In this document: one piece after another, positions 8,473-17,411 of the stretch
Position numbering within the stretch: position 1 is the first letter of the stretch
How the letters are laid out: every line of letters begins with the position of its first letter
Origin: Affinundibacterium seohonense
GTDB lineage: Bacteria > Pseudomonadota > Gammaproteobacteria > Burkholderiales > Burkholderiaceae_D
Direction: 5' to 3'
DNA length: 64,000 bases
NCBI RefSeq assembly: GCF_014284305.1
Contig: NZ_JACOFW010000021.1
Span: 1 to 64,000, forward strand
The notes under the pieces: generated by a model
Seen by the model: only the letters and a program-made list of their open reading frames with translations
Database searches by the model: none
What the model was told of the DNA's origin: nothing
Translations under genes and position numbers: made by a program

Positions 8473-10026
8473 TTAATACTTAGCAGCCTGACCAGCGGCT
8501 GGCGTTGCTTTTTTAATGAACTCACGGATGTGTTCATTGGAAGTCGCCAAGTCTTCTGAACGTAGATACATCATATGACCACTGCGATAGCCTTTAAACT
8601 CCATGCGATCTTTCATCTTGCCGCTGGGATCGACTTGCCACATCGTATATTTGGCATCAAAGTAATTCGTCGCGCCATCATAATATCCAGATTGCACCAT
8701 CAGACGCATATAGGGATTTTCTGCCATCGCTAAACGCAAGTTTTCGCCAGTATTGTCATTGCTACTGTCCCAAGGATGAACGGGGCCAAACATGTTGTAT
8801 TTCACATCGGTCTTATACTTCAACACATCACGCAGATAATGATTAATCGCAGGCGTGAAGGAATGCAACCACGACGTCAACTCCGCATTGTAGTCGGGTC
8901 CACTGCCCGCTTCTTTACGATCAATACCCAGATAACGTGAGTCTAGTCGCCCCACTGTTTGTCCACGACTACGTAGCAATTCCTTCCAAAAATACGCTGG
9001 CGGCATGGCTAAATTGTGTTGCAAGATCACAGACTCAGAGACACCAGCGTATCGCGCCACTTTCGAGGCAATATGTTGACGTTGAACTGGGTCGATAAAG
9101 CCACCTTTTGACAACGCCGGAATGAAGTCATTTAGCGTGAAATTTTCGACTTCTGCCAAAACCTCATTTAAATCGCGCTTCTGCAAATCGGCAGGCAAAA
9201 CTTTGTGATGCCAGGCGGTCGCTGCATAGTAAGGTAAGCTCAATGCGTCGTTGACTGGGCCATCGCGCTTAATCCCTAAACCCGTCGGCGAGACCAAGAT
9301 CACACCATTTAAATACATCCAATGATTATTTTGCAGTTCTTTCGCCAAACCAGAAACGCGTGTGGTTCCGTAGCTTTCGCCAATTAAATATTTCGGTGAA
9401 TTCCAACGACTATGACGTGACACAAAGGTGTTGAGCCACTCAGCTAAATATGCGATGTCCGCATTCACGCCGAAAAACTGCGCTCGATCTGCTTTGGGGT
9501 CAAGGATGCGAGAAAAGCCGGTATTCACAGGGTCGATATACACGATATCAGCCACATCTAAAATCGAATGTGGATTATCGCGCACACCGTAGGGCTGTAC
9601 CGGATACCCTTCGTCGTCAATGTTGAGCATTTTAGGGCCAGTGTAGGCAACGTGCATCCACACCGATGCGGAACCAGGTCCACCATTAAATGAGATCACC
9701 AGTGGTCGCTTGTCCTTTTGACTAACATCACTACGCTGATAGTAGGTATAAAACAAAGAGGCAATTACTTTGCCATCTTTATCCCACACTGGCTGGGTGC
9801 CTGCGGTCGCCTTATAAGGAACAGCCTTACCTTTAATATTCACCTGCCCATTAGAATGTACCGCTGATTCAGCAGGCAAAATTCTTTCGTTTGCAATACT
9901 TGCGGACTTGGCCTTGTCATTCGGTGCTGGATTCGGTGTTGGCGTGACTGCGCTAGTTGTCTCTTGGGCATAAGCTTGGGTGAGGCAAAAGGCCATGCTT
10001 GCCAGTAAAAATTTTGTCGTTTTCAT
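8473..10026 (-). CDS. Secreted serine carboxypeptidase-like S10 family peptidase
   Basis: A 517-residue protein with an N-terminal signal peptide (about residues 1-20, ending AYAQ). The S10 fold is shown by SFNGGPGSASVWMH (oxyanion-hole region), the nucleophile motif IGESYGTTR and a late GHMMYL carrying the catalytic His. Bacterial S10 proteins are thought to release C-terminal residues from peptides outside the cytoplasm; the substrate is unknown. AAGGAAA lies about 10 bases before the ATG. It is monocistronic, bounded by a terminator downstream and a divergent small gene upstream. Family assignment is firm, physiological role open. Confidence 0.88.
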   Translation of the reverse strand: MKTTKFLLASMAFCLTQAYAQETTSAVTPTPNPAPNDKAKSASIANERILPAESAVHSNGQVNIKGKAVPYKATAGTQPVWDKDGKVIASLFYTYYQRSDVSQKDKRPLVISFNGGPGSASVWMHVAYTGPKMLNIDDEGYPVQPYGVRDNPHSILDVADIVYIDPVNTGFSRILDPKADRAQFFGVNADIAYLAEWLNTFVSRHSRWNSPKYLIGESYGTTRVSGLAKELQNNHWMYLNGVILVSPTGLGIKRDGPVNDALSLPYYAATAWHHKVLPADLQKRDLNEVLAEVENFTLNDFIPALSKGGFIDPVQRQHIASKVARYAGVSESVILQHNLAMPPAYFWKELLRSRGQTVGRLDSRYLGIDRKEAGSGPDYNAELTSWLHSFTPAINHYLRDVLKYKTDVKYNMFGPVHPWDSSNDNTGENLRLAMAENPYMRLMVQSGYYDGATNYFDAKYTMWQVDPSGKMKDRMEFKGYRSGHMMYLRSEDLATSNEHIREFIKKATPAAGQAAKY

Positions 10027-10256
10027 CGTCTCGAATTTCCTTTGTCGTTATTATGCTTAACTGCTAATTTATACATTATGGATCTAAAGAATTAATACGA
10101 ATCTCTTTTAAGATCCTGCGGTTGGAAGGGAAATCCCTAAGAAAGTTCCCGACTTCCCATTCTTTTACTACCGTTCAAATACGCACATAGCGCCAAACGA
10201 ACTGTCGATATGCGTATAATCTCGAACAATCTAGACTGATCAGGAAACGAATTCAT

Positions 10257-10601
10257 ATGAGCAATAGTACAGATATAGAAATCTGCGGTGCCTTCAAAGC
10301 CACTGATGCCAACGGCAAAGAACACGCCATCAAAGGTATTCGCATTTATGACGAAGGCTATGGAATTATTGATGTCTTTGTCGATTTTGCGGCAAACATG
10401 GAAGCGGGTAGTTTTCGCGACACGGTTTTAATCCAACAAATCCTCACGCGTTTGCGTAGTGTTGGGTATGTGGGGCCAGATTTTTTCGCGACCGATCCAA
10501 CTTTACAAGAGCGTAAAATGATCGTCTTAGAAGCACCCGAAGAGTTTTGCCAATTTGCGAAGACCAAAGGATGGAAAAATTTGGCGGAAGAATTTGAGTA
10601 A
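10257..10601 (+). CDS. Conserved hypothetical protein, 114 aa
   Basis: A 114-residue acidic, soluble protein with no signal peptide or membrane segment. I do not recognise the family. The start is supported by AGGAAACG nine bases before the ATG and the gene ends at a perfect terminator, so it looks genuinely expressed as a single gene. It is divergent from the S10 peptidase and convergent with the DyP operon. Codon use looks like that of its neighbours. Function unknown. Confidence 0.7.
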   Translation: MSNSTDIEICGAFKATDANGKEHAIKGIRIYDEGYGIIDVFVDFAANMEAGSFRDTVLIQQILTRLRSVGYVGPDFFATDPTLQERKMIVLEAPEEFCQFAKTKGWKNLAEEFE

Positions 10602-10612
10602 GATTGTAAAAG

Positions 10613-10640
10613 AAAAAGCGCAGATGATACTGCGCTTTTT
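10613..10640. terminator. Bidirectional terminator (small gene / DyP operon)
   Basis: A perfect 11-bp stem, AAAAAGCGCAG (10613-10623) with CTGCGCTTTTT (10630-10640), and a 6-base loop. It serves the + gene ending at 10601 and the minus-strand DyP operon ending at 10660. Confidence 0.88.
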
Positions 10641-10659
10641 GCTATAGGTAACACACCGA

Positions 10660-12222
10660 TTATGTCGGATCCACCACACCCATCGCTATCATACGTAGTG
10701 CCGTCAAACTAGGAATAAAGAAATATTCCCCACCGCGCGTTTCCACCAAGCGTGGAATCTTGCTCAAGAAATACGGAGCCTGATCGCTGTCTGGATCTAC
10801 CTGCAAGACTGCCTTACTAGGAAATTGTTCATCAGTACTATGATTGCCTAGCAAGATTTCCTTATCACTGCCAGCCTGAAAATCATTGCCGTAGTTAATC
10901 CATTGTTGCTGCACGAATTCAAATTGACGATTGATATCGGCGTTGAGCATCATAATGACGATGCCGTGATTGCCGTCATCACGGGTACGATCTTTCACCT
11001 GGCCATATGGTAGACCGCGACGCAGTAATCGACGACGATTCGTCAATGCACCAGGTGTATCAAATGCACCTTCATTAAAGATCATACTTCCAGGTTTTGT
11101 GCCTTTCACCATTTCCAGCGAAGCGCGTGGATTAATGCGGCGGATGTGTGAACTGAATGGACATTTTGCGCCACTCATATCCTCATCATAGGTAAAGTCA
11201 CTAAGCATTTTGTCTTTACCTTTGTCGTCAGCGCCCATGAAAGCCATATCAAATTTTGCTTTGCTTTCAGTGTCTGGCGCTTTTACCAAAGGTGCACCAT
11301 TGTCACGCCAGCGACCAACAAATTTCGCTGCCAATAGCTCTTTACCACCTGGATATTTTTTGCCGTGTTCTTCCAAATAAGCATCAAAGGTCGCCACGTT
11401 TTCATGCAATTTTCGGTAAACCATATAGGTACCATTGCGAGACAGCAAAACTGGTTGTGGCGCGGGTGGATATTCATGGGCTTCATCGATATGACCAAGC
11501 AGAAATTCCCCCGTTGCTAACGGCGCCCAACTACCGTCCTCCATTTGTTTGCCACGGCCATGCACGTTCAAATCATAATTTGGCGTGCCTTCAAAGACTG
11601 GATCACCAATGCCGTCGGTATAACCAAAATGCTCTTTAGAGGTCGGCCGGCCATTCTCCATGACCACATTCACATCTTGATAGTCAAATAGCTCGCCATC
11701 CTCACCTAGATGACCACCAAGAATAACGACGCCATCTTGGTAGTCTGCCACCACAGCTTTGAGCCAAGCATAGCTCTCTTCCAGCAGCGCGGGCAGGCGC
11801 GCATTCAGTGAAATGAAGATATGCACATCTTGCTCCCGCGTTTCGCGATTTCCCGCCCAAATTGGATCCCAATTATCCGGTGCACTTGGCCCATCGTCTC
11901 CTAGGATATCGCGTCGATCTTTCATCCCGGCGACGAATTCATGCGAGAAACCAATCAAGGAAGAACGAGGCAAATCGAGCTCTTTTAATCCTTGGTAGGC
12001 AAAAGCAATATTGACAGTCCAATTTGGTTGTTTAATCTGCCCTGGACCATCACCCCACTCCACCGAGGACGTCACACGTTTAGTGACCGCGCCGACAAAG
12101 GCACGTCCTTTGGCAGAATCACGAATATTTAAAAAGACATAGCGCGCTACCGGATACCCAAAACGCCCATATGCGCGAATCACATTACCTTGAATGTCAG
12201 TCAAATCTAATTGTTTAGTCAC
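10660..12222 (-). CDS. DyP-type heme peroxidase
   Basis: A 520-residue dye-decolourising peroxidase. The GxxDG signature appears as FGYTDGIGDPVFEG, the proximal heme-ligand region as SHIRRINPR (His near residue 357) and the conserved late motif as RRLLRRGLPYG. DyP enzymes use hydrogen peroxide to oxidise varied substrates with heme. No signal peptide is visible, so it is cytoplasmic or encapsulated. The start is a GTG (12220-12222) preceded by AGGTGATACT. It is the last gene of a three-gene operon with two unknown paralogous proteins, 12 bp after the second. It is longer than compact DyPs; extra length lies between the GxxDG and proximal-His regions. Confidence 0.9.
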   Translation of the reverse strand: MTKQLDLTDIQGNVIRAYGRFGYPVARYVFLNIRDSAKGRAFVGAVTKRVTSSVEWGDGPGQIKQPNWTVNIAFAYQGLKELDLPRSSLIGFSHEFVAGMKDRRDILGDDGPSAPDNWDPIWAGNRETREQDVHIFISLNARLPALLEESYAWLKAVVADYQDGVVILGGHLGEDGELFDYQDVNVVMENGRPTSKEHFGYTDGIGDPVFEGTPNYDLNVHGRGKQMEDGSWAPLATGEFLLGHIDEAHEYPPAPQPVLLSRNGTYMVYRKLHENVATFDAYLEEHGKKYPGGKELLAAKFVGRWRDNGAPLVKAPDTESKAKFDMAFMGADDKGKDKMLSDFTYDEDMSGAKCPFSSHIRRINPRASLEMVKGTKPGSMIFNEGAFDTPGALTNRRRLLRRGLPYGQVKDRTRDDGNHGIVIMMLNADINRQFEFVQQQWINYGNDFQAGSDKEILLGNHSTDEQFPSKAVLQVDPDSDQAPYFLSKIPRLVETRGGEYFFIPSLTALRMIAMGVVDPT

Positions 12223-12234
12223 AGTATCACCTGA

Positions 12235-12936
12235 TTAAAGTCGGTATTTACCAGCAGCCCAAGTCGGCGCGGTGAGATTGGTCGGAGCGACACGTTGCAT
12301 GAACGCTTGCAGATTAATCTTGATCGTTGCGGCGTCTAAACCTTGATTATCTATCGTGAATTTTGCAAGTTCCTGTTTCAAGTACAAGGCCTTTAATTGC
12401 TCTTCTAATGGCTCATCATTAGAGCCATTAAAAAACAAAGACGCGGGCAACTGGCACTGTTTCATATAGCGAATAAAAGAATCCGCATCCCGCACTTTTT
12501 CGAAGCCATAGCAATGATGCCAAAGCTCCTTCACGCGATCGCTGATGGCATTCCACATACCCCGTAAATAACCATCCAAATCGCCGTTTTCACCACCATG
12601 AAAATTACTAGAAAAAACTAAATACCGATTTTTTAAATGGTCTTCTCTCGGCACTGTATTTCTTCTGATCGAATCAGGAACTGCCGGTAGGAAATCACTA
12701 AACGTATCCGGAGCACCGCCCGTCGGTTGTGATTCCGTGTACACATCATCGAGTACAAAAAACCGGCAGAGGTAAGTCTGCGGCACTTTGGCCATTGGAC
12801 TATTCTCTTCAAAATTCCACTTTTGTAGATGGTCACGGATCACGTCTGCATAAGCAATTTCATCTTGCGTATAGCCGCTCTTGATCGGCGACAAAATCGT
12901 TAAGGCATAAGCGCGACCACTGATATTACCCGCCAT
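12235..12936 (-). CDS. Unknown protein of the DyP operon (paralogue of its upstream neighbour)
   Basis: A 233-residue protein I cannot assign to a named family. Its N-terminus (NISGRAYALTILSPIK) and central block (YLVFSSNFHGG..DGYLRGM) match the upstream gene product (NIAGKAYSMNVITPIR; YMLFFSNFNGS..QYVDSF), so the two are distant paralogues. A later block, SFIRYM..LFFNGSND, also corresponds to NYIRYN..AYPLAASND. There is no signal peptide. AAGGAG sits 6 bases before the ATG. The gene overlaps the upstream gene by 11 bp and is followed 12 bp later by the DyP gene, implying translational coupling and a shared job with the peroxidase. That link is inference from context. Confidence 0.8.
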   Translation of the reverse strand: MAGNISGRAYALTILSPIKSGYTQDEIAYADVIRDHLQKWNFEENSPMAKVPQTYLCRFFVLDDVYTESQPTGGAPDTFSDFLPAVPDSIRRNTVPREDHLKNRYLVFSSNFHGGENGDLDGYLRGMWNAISDRVKELWHHCYGFEKVRDADSFIRYMKQCQLPASLFFNGSNDEPLEEQLKALYLKQELAKFTIDNQGLDAATIKINLQAFMQRVAPTNLTAPTWAAGKYRL

Positions 12937-13648
12937 GTTGTTCTCCTTGCGTTGGCTTGCCTATGTTGCGTTCTAACAGTGCCTTTTCTGCGATTTCTTT
13001 TTTCAAGCGCCCATCATGCCAACGCTGACGACGTTCGACTTGATAGGCAGACATACTGATAATCGGCGTCGGATGCATTTCCCCCAAATCGTGCTGCAAG
13101 CCACGTACCAAGGCGTTATAGCGTTTCATAAAGTCGTCATCACTTGCGTCTAAAGGCTGCTTCTGAAAAGCGATCAAAGCGTCCTTCACAGCTTTAGCGC
13201 TCTTGATATCATTCGATGCCGCCAGCGGATAGGCGTTGTAGTAATGAATCGTTTCGATCTGGTTGTAACGGATGTAGTTGTGAAACGGTGTCAATGGTAC
13301 TGATTTCGGATAACGAATATTCCACTTCCAAAACAAGTCGAGTCCACCGGGAATCGCAAAGGTGAACGAGTCTACATATTGATCCCAGCTGCCATTAAAG
13401 TTACTAAAAAACAGCATGTAAGAGTAATTCAATTCCTCTTTTGGTTGCTTGGGGTCTAAGTGTGGAAACTTATCTCTACCAATAATCACCCAACGCGCAT
13501 AATGAATTAACGACAGCGTAATCAAGCCACGCAAAGTCGATGGTTTCTTTAAAGCGATCCAGAAGATTAATTTATTCAGCCATGTTGTGTACCACCGAAT
13601 TGGCGTAATCACATTCATGGAATAAGCCTTACCTGCAATATTCGACAT
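12926..13648 (-). CDS. Unknown protein, first gene of the DyP operon
   Basis: A 240-residue protein, start at the ATG encoding MSNIAGKAYS; the very strong AAGGAGG lies 8 bases upstream, inside a longer but unlikely reading frame starting at 13666. It shares N-terminal and central motifs with the next gene (see that entry). A hydrophobic stretch near residues 24-60 (WLNKLIFWIALKK...LSLIHYARWVIIG) could associate with membrane but is not a clean transmembrane segment. The C-terminal third is charged and helical. No family recognised. Its leading position suggests the operon promoter lies between 13649 and about 13900. Confidence 0.78.
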   Translation of the reverse strand: MSNIAGKAYSMNVITPIRWYTTWLNKLIFWIALKKPSTLRGLITLSLIHYARWVIIGRDKFPHLDPKQPKEELNYSYMLFFSNFNGSWDQYVDSFTFAIPGGLDLFWKWNIRYPKSVPLTPFHNYIRYNQIETIHYYNAYPLAASNDIKSAKAVKDALIAFQKQPLDASDDDFMKRYNALVRGLQHDLGEMHPTPIISMSAYQVERRQRWHDGRLKKEIAEKALLERNIGKPTQGEQHGG

Positions 13649-13951
13649 GCTCTCCCTCCTTTTCAATTTCGATTATCAATACAAACTAAAAATCAAGCTA
13701 AGTTCCCAACAAACCGTATCATTTTTACTTACTAATAGGGCAAGAGTTTCCTATCTAGGCTTAATAAAGTCAATTGCCTAAAAACTTATTTCTTTATTCG
13801 TCGCTTTTAGGAACAGACTCAAGGATTTCTAGCTCCTCTAAGCAAATTGAATGCCACCTCGGACGATAGATCGTCAATCACAATGCTAATCATTAAGGAA
13901 GACATAAATCACTTATATCTAGTGGCAATACTTAAACTCATTCTCAATTTT

Positions 13952-13973
13952 TATGTAAAGGACACTTGACATA
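13952..13973. promoter_or_regulatory. Operator-like inverted repeat 1 (XRE pair)
   Basis: TATGTAAAG-GACA-CTTGACATA: 9-bp arms with 8 of 9 matching as an inverted repeat, 4-bp centre. First of a series of similar sites spaced about 40 bp apart upstream of the membrane protein/XRE operon. Confidence 0.6.
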
Positions 13974-13990
13974 AATTTTCAATCGTTTAC

Positions 13991-14012
13991 TATGTCAATC
14001 ATGCTTTACACA
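13991..14012. promoter_or_regulatory. Operator-like inverted repeat 2 (XRE pair)
   Basis: TATGTCAAT-CATG-CTTTACACA, the same 9-4-9 layout as site 1, starting 39 bp after it. A weaker third site with one good half (CATGTAAAG, 14031-14039) begins 40 bp further on. Confidence 0.5.
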
Positions 14013-14088
14013 GCAAAGACGTTTTTTGAACATGTAAAGTAAGCTGATGAGCATGGCATGGTCTCGCCCTGCTTTTTTTATGCGACCA

Positions 14089-14110
14089 TATGTCAAGTAC
14101 GCTTTACATG
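14089..14110. promoter_or_regulatory. Operator-like inverted repeat 4 (XRE pair)
   Basis: TATGTCAAG-TACG-CTTTACATG, 9-4-9 layout with the same consensus (TATGTNAAG / CTTNACATA), 27 bp before the start codon of the membrane protein gene. Binding here would block transcription or early elongation. Confidence 0.6.
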
Positions 14111-14136
14111 CAATTTCACAAAGTCAAGGAATTTTT

Positions 14137-14553
14137 ATGTTTAATAATGAATATTCAAAAAAAGACAAAATCAATGCAAAGAAATACGGCAACGAGCTAG
14201 GAATCAGCCTCGTGATTTATATGATTGTCCTGTTTGGCTCCATTGCGATCGCAAAGCCAATGGAAAACAGCTGGCTGCGAACCTTGATCGTGTTAACACC
14301 AACGCTCCCTTTCCTCGGCGCATTTTGGGCAATCATTCGTCATTTTCGACGCATGGACGAATACATGCGGGTGTGGGTATTAGAAGTCATTGCCCTCGCT
14401 GGCGGCATCACCGCGCTCTTTAGTTTTAGCTATGGCTTTTTAGAAGGCATGGACTATCCCAAACTCAGCGGTTTCATCATTTATGGCATCTTTATGACAA
14501 GCTGGTTTCTGATCACACTCGTGCGTAAATTCATTTTGGAGCGTGAACAATGA
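14137..14553 (+). CDS. Multi-pass membrane protein paired with XRE regulator
   Basis: A 138-residue protein starting MFNNEYSKKDKINAKKYGNE (AAGGAAT six bases upstream; a longer frame from 14047 has no ribosome site and covers an operator). After a charged N-terminus it has about four hydrophobic segments: ~25-43 (LVIYMIVLFGSIAIA), ~50-70, ~85-103 and ~112-130. Genes of this kind commonly sit directly before a small helix-turn-helix gene, and here the stop overlaps the next start (ATGA). The role of such pairs is unknown. The upstream inverted repeats suggest autoregulation by the partner. Confidence 0.75.
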   Translation: MFNNEYSKKDKINAKKYGNELGISLVIYMIVLFGSIAIAKPMENSWLRTLIVLTPTLPFLGAFWAIIRHFRRMDEYMRVWVLEVIALAGGITALFSFSYGFLEGMDYPKLSGFIIYGIFMTSWFLITLVRKFILEREQ

Positions 14554-14741
14554 GAAATATCGTCAAAGAACTACGCACAGAAAAAGAATGGAGTCAGGCG
14601 ACCTTGGCTGATCACTTGGAAGTATCACGCCAAACCGTCAACGCGATTGAAACCGGTCGCTATGATCCCAGCTTGCCGCTGGCATTCACCATTAGCAAAT
14701 TATTTGGTAAGCCAATAGAGAAAATATTTTTTGTGGAGTAG
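14550..14741 (+). CDS. Small XRE-family helix-turn-helix regulator
   Basis: A 63-residue protein consisting of one HTH_XRE domain: ELRTEKEWSQATLADHLEVS and RQTVNAIETGRYDPSLPLAF are the classic helix 2/3 region, and the tail KIFGKPIEKIFF-like ending (LFGKPIEKIFFVE) is typical of YozG-type short regulators. Its start overlaps the stop of the membrane protein gene by 4 bp, so the two are co-translated. It is the obvious candidate to bind the 9-4-9 inverted repeats upstream of the operon; that is inference. Confidence 0.88.
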   Translation: MRNIVKELRTEKEWSQATLADHLEVSRQTVNAIETGRYDPSLPLAFTISKLFGKPIEKIFFVE

Positions 14742-15035
14742 ACAAAATTTCTCCTGAATTAAAAATTGGTGCTAAACCTACTCAAAGCAGCGTTGTGACT
14801 TTCACGCCACTCTGTTTTGAGTATTCTTTTGTATAAATTCCAAAACGCATCTCAAACATTGAAATACTCATGATGTCCAATCGCCGCAGAATTACCAGCG
14901 GCAACAGTATGGTCGCCGCAAAATTTTGCGCACTAGATAGCCATGATCATGAAGACACTTTTGAGTAAAATTAAGTGGCCAATGAAAAAGTGCAGAAACG
15001 TGGGCAATCGATCAGCGATGTCAATACGCGCAGCT
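14742..15035. other. Intergenic region, no gene seen
   Basis: Just under 300 bp with no convincing reading frame or terminator. Its borders are the end of the XRE gene and the end of the putative lipoprotein gene on the other strand. Confidence 0.4.
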
Positions 15036-15422
15036 TCAAATACCAATTTTTTGGGTGACTTTCGCACCAATTATTTTCACAGAAAATGACCTACCGACGA
15101 ATATCTCTCGCATCCTCTTTACAATTTTTGTGTCGCCGTCGTCAGAATTGAGGATAAATTCGACATTAAAAGTTCGTTTAGACTCGTCCTCATTTAAAGA
15201 TACCGTTGAACTAGTGCTGTACTCACCAACACCTTTCAATTTTTCTTCCAAATCATGTCGAATTTGAAGTTGTTGTTCCAAACTCGTACCAGGATCAAAT
15301 GGCTCTTCCCATGTCAATATCAGACGCGCAGGCTCTCGGTTTACTGAGTATTGAATGCCATCACAGGCAAATAAACTCAAAAGCAAAATTAGGAATAAAA
15401 ATCGAGAGAGGTATATGTGCAT
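15036..15422 (-). CDS. Putative small lipoprotein, unknown function
   Basis: From the internal ATG (15420-15422) the product is 128 residues: a hydrophobic leader (MHIYLSRFLFLILLLSLFAC) ends in a Cys that could be a lipobox, although Phe at -2 is unusual. The rest is soluble and rich in charged residues. I do not recognise the family. A longer frame begins at 15500 and overlaps the TonB fragment by 17 bp. No clear ribosome site supports either start. It lies downstream of a decayed receptor gene and may itself be poorly expressed. Confidence 0.45.
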   Translation of the reverse strand: MHIYLSRFLFLILLLSLFACDGIQYSVNREPARLILTWEEPFDPGTSLEQQLQIRHDLEEKLKGVGEYSTSSTVSLNEDESKRTFNVEFILNSDDGDTKIVKRMREIFVGRSFSVKIIGAKVTQKIGI

Positions 15423-15483
15423 AGCTGTGTCTGACGAATTGTGTAATTGACGAATCAAAAAGTCATAATATCGTATGCACAAC

Positions 15484-16163
15484 TCAAAAACCATACTCAA
15501 AATTCAACCTCACCAAGCGATAAGGCCTCTGAGTATCGATCCTCGTGGTGATGAATTCCCTCTCATAAAACTCAAAACCAGTGGCATAAGCTCGTTTCAG
15601 CACATTATCTATACTGAGACGTAGTTGCGTCTTTTTATCAAACTTCCAAAGACCATACATATCGAGATTGGTTTGCGCTTGATGTAATTCACGTTGACTC
15701 AAATTCACCAATAAAGGATTGCCATCGCGATAGCGCAGACTCGCACCGAGGCTCAAAGGAAAATCTTTGGCGGTGTAGTCAATCGTCGAATTTGCTGTCA
15801 ACGATATTGGAGTGAGTCGATTATCTGGTTTTGGCAAATTCGACATCGTCGTCCAGCTTTTAGCTACGGAGAAACTCACATTCAGATCTGGTGCCGCAGC
15901 GATAAATCGCTTCAATGGAAACTGAGTATCCAAGCTAACAGTTTTACTAAACGCTTCACCAGCATTCACAAACTGTCGCCACCACTCATCGCCAATTTTT
16001 GTGAGATCTTGCCTGTGCAAATCGTCTATCTTGCGAATAACTGAGCGCACGTTGTAGTTCCACTTATCAGAGCCATTATGTTCATACGCTGCTTCGATTG
16101 ACCACGCCAATTCAGGTCTGAGGCTGGGGCTAGCAAGGGGGTTAGGATTTTCTAACAAGTAGG
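15484..16163 (-). pseudogene. TonB-dependent receptor, C-terminal remnant
   Basis: About 225 residues matching only the last part of an outer-membrane TonB-dependent receptor: NPNPLASPSLRPELAWSIE, then beta-strand repeats, FVNAGEAFSKTVSLDTQFPL, and ending LVRLNFEYGF with the terminal Phe typical of beta-barrels. The signal peptide, plug and most of the barrel are missing. Homology begins about 16155, immediately after the aqpZ terminator; the open frame runs on to 16200 only by reading through that hairpin (IHQRPWWIFF). The 5' part was therefore deleted and the break point placed behind aqpZ. Not expected to be functional. Confidence 0.8.
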
Positions 16164-16164
16164 C

Positions 16165-16195
16165 AAAAAAAATCCACCAAGGCCGCTGGTGGATT
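16165..16195 (-). terminator. aqpZ terminator
   Basis: On the minus strand AATCCACCA (16187-16195) pairs with TGGTGGATT (16171-16179) and is followed by a T-run (16165-16172 as A on +). Located about 50 bp after the aqpZ stop. Confidence 0.85.
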
Positions 16196-16246
16196 TTCAT
16201 TGCCGTTCAAACGGTGTCGTTTAAAAACAAGTTTAGCTCTGAGGAC

Positions 16247-16939
16247 TCATTTTTCGTCAGAGGCACCGATAAATCGATAGACCGTTGCACCCAATACAGC
16301 ACCGACGATAGGTGCTACCCAAAACAACCATAATTGCGCGACCGCCCAATCACCGACGAACAGTGCAACGGCTGTGCTTCGAGCAGGATTCACAGACGTA
16401 TTGGTAACAGGAATACTGATCAGATGAATCAAGGTCAGGCATAAGCCAATCGCAATTGGTGCAAAGCCAGCTTGAGCGCGCTTGTCAGTCGAACCCAAAA
16501 TCACAATCAAGAAAAACATCGTTAACACAATCTCAATCAACAATGCAGCCATCATGGTATAGCCACCTGGCGAATGTTCCGCAAAGCCATTTGAGGCAAA
16601 GCCTTTGCTGGCATCAAACCCGACAGTACCACTAGCGATCAAAAACAAAATCGCGGCACCAATGAAGCCACCCGCCACCTGCGCAACGATGTAAGGCAAT
16701 AATTTACTTGCTGGAAAACGCCCGCCGACCCACAAACCGATCGATACCGCTGGGTTCAAATGACATCCTGAAATATGCCCAATCGCATAGGCCATCGTCA
16801 TTACCGTTAAACCAAAGGCCAAAGACACACCCGCAAAACCAATTCCTAATCCTGGAAAACCCGCCGCTAAAACGGCGCTGCCACAGCCACCAAAAACTAA
16901 CCAAAACGTTCCAAAAAATTCCGCACCATATTGTTTCAT
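16247..16939 (-). CDS. aqpZ: Aquaporin Z
   Basis: A 230-residue inner-membrane water channel. Both NPA motifs are present (HLNPAVSIG and SVNPARSTA), the second with the conserved Arg of the selectivity filter, along with the diagnostic openings [19 protein letters not shown] and [13 protein letters not shown]. Six membrane helices are expected. I chose the second of two adjacent ATGs (16937-16939) because GGAG is then 7 bases upstream. Single gene with its own terminator. It moves water, and in some bacteria small neutral solutes. Confidence 0.95.
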   Translation of the reverse strand: MKQYGAEFFGTFWLVFGGCGSAVLAAGFPGLGIGFAGVSLAFGLTVMTMAYAIGHISGCHLNPAVSIGLWVGGRFPASKLLPYIVAQVAGGFIGAAILFLIASGTVGFDASKGFASNGFAEHSPGGYTMMAALLIEIVLTMFFLIVILGSTDKRAQAGFAPIAIGLCLTLIHLISIPVTNTSVNPARSTAVALFVGDWAVAQLWLFWVAPIVGAVLGATVYRFIGASDEK

Positions 16940-16972
16940 CATATTTCTCCGCTGTTGTATCGAGATCATCAC

Positions 16973-17411
16973 AAAATTTCAAATTCAGGTTCAAGCCAAG
17001 AATCAAACTAAGAAAGAAATGGCGGTAGCAAATCAATCGCTAGCGCCCTTCAGATCAGACAAAAAGTTTCCTGGCTTATACACACACTTTTTGCAGTTCA
17101 AAGAGATTAAGGTAATATTTAAATTACACTTATCATCAATTAAAAATAACTAAGGCATCTTGAAACACAAATGATTTCTGGTCAAGTCAATGAATACGGA
17201 TTTAACAATAATTCGCTTTCGCCTCACAATTGGCTAGACGATGGACTCTTATGCGTGGTCCTTCAAAAAGTGACATACATCAAGAGAACACTTCGAAACT
17301 GCAGCTTCTCCTCGCCCCTGCCGCCAATCCGCTATAGGCTTATTGCCGCTACCCGCGATAACGCAATACCAACTATAAACAATGTTTCCTAACGTATTTA
17401 AGAGGCTTACT
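16973..17411. other. Intergenic region between aqpZ and DUF2249 gene
   Basis: About 440 bp, AT-rich, holding the divergent promoters of both neighbours. A short palindromic element GTAAT-ATTTAA-ATTAC lies near 17112-17127. Nothing else identified. Confidence 0.4.

Noticed and set aside
14047-14136. 30-residue N-terminal extension of the membrane protein
   Set aside because: No ribosome site and it would cover one operator-like repeat; the ATG at 14137 has AAGGAA.
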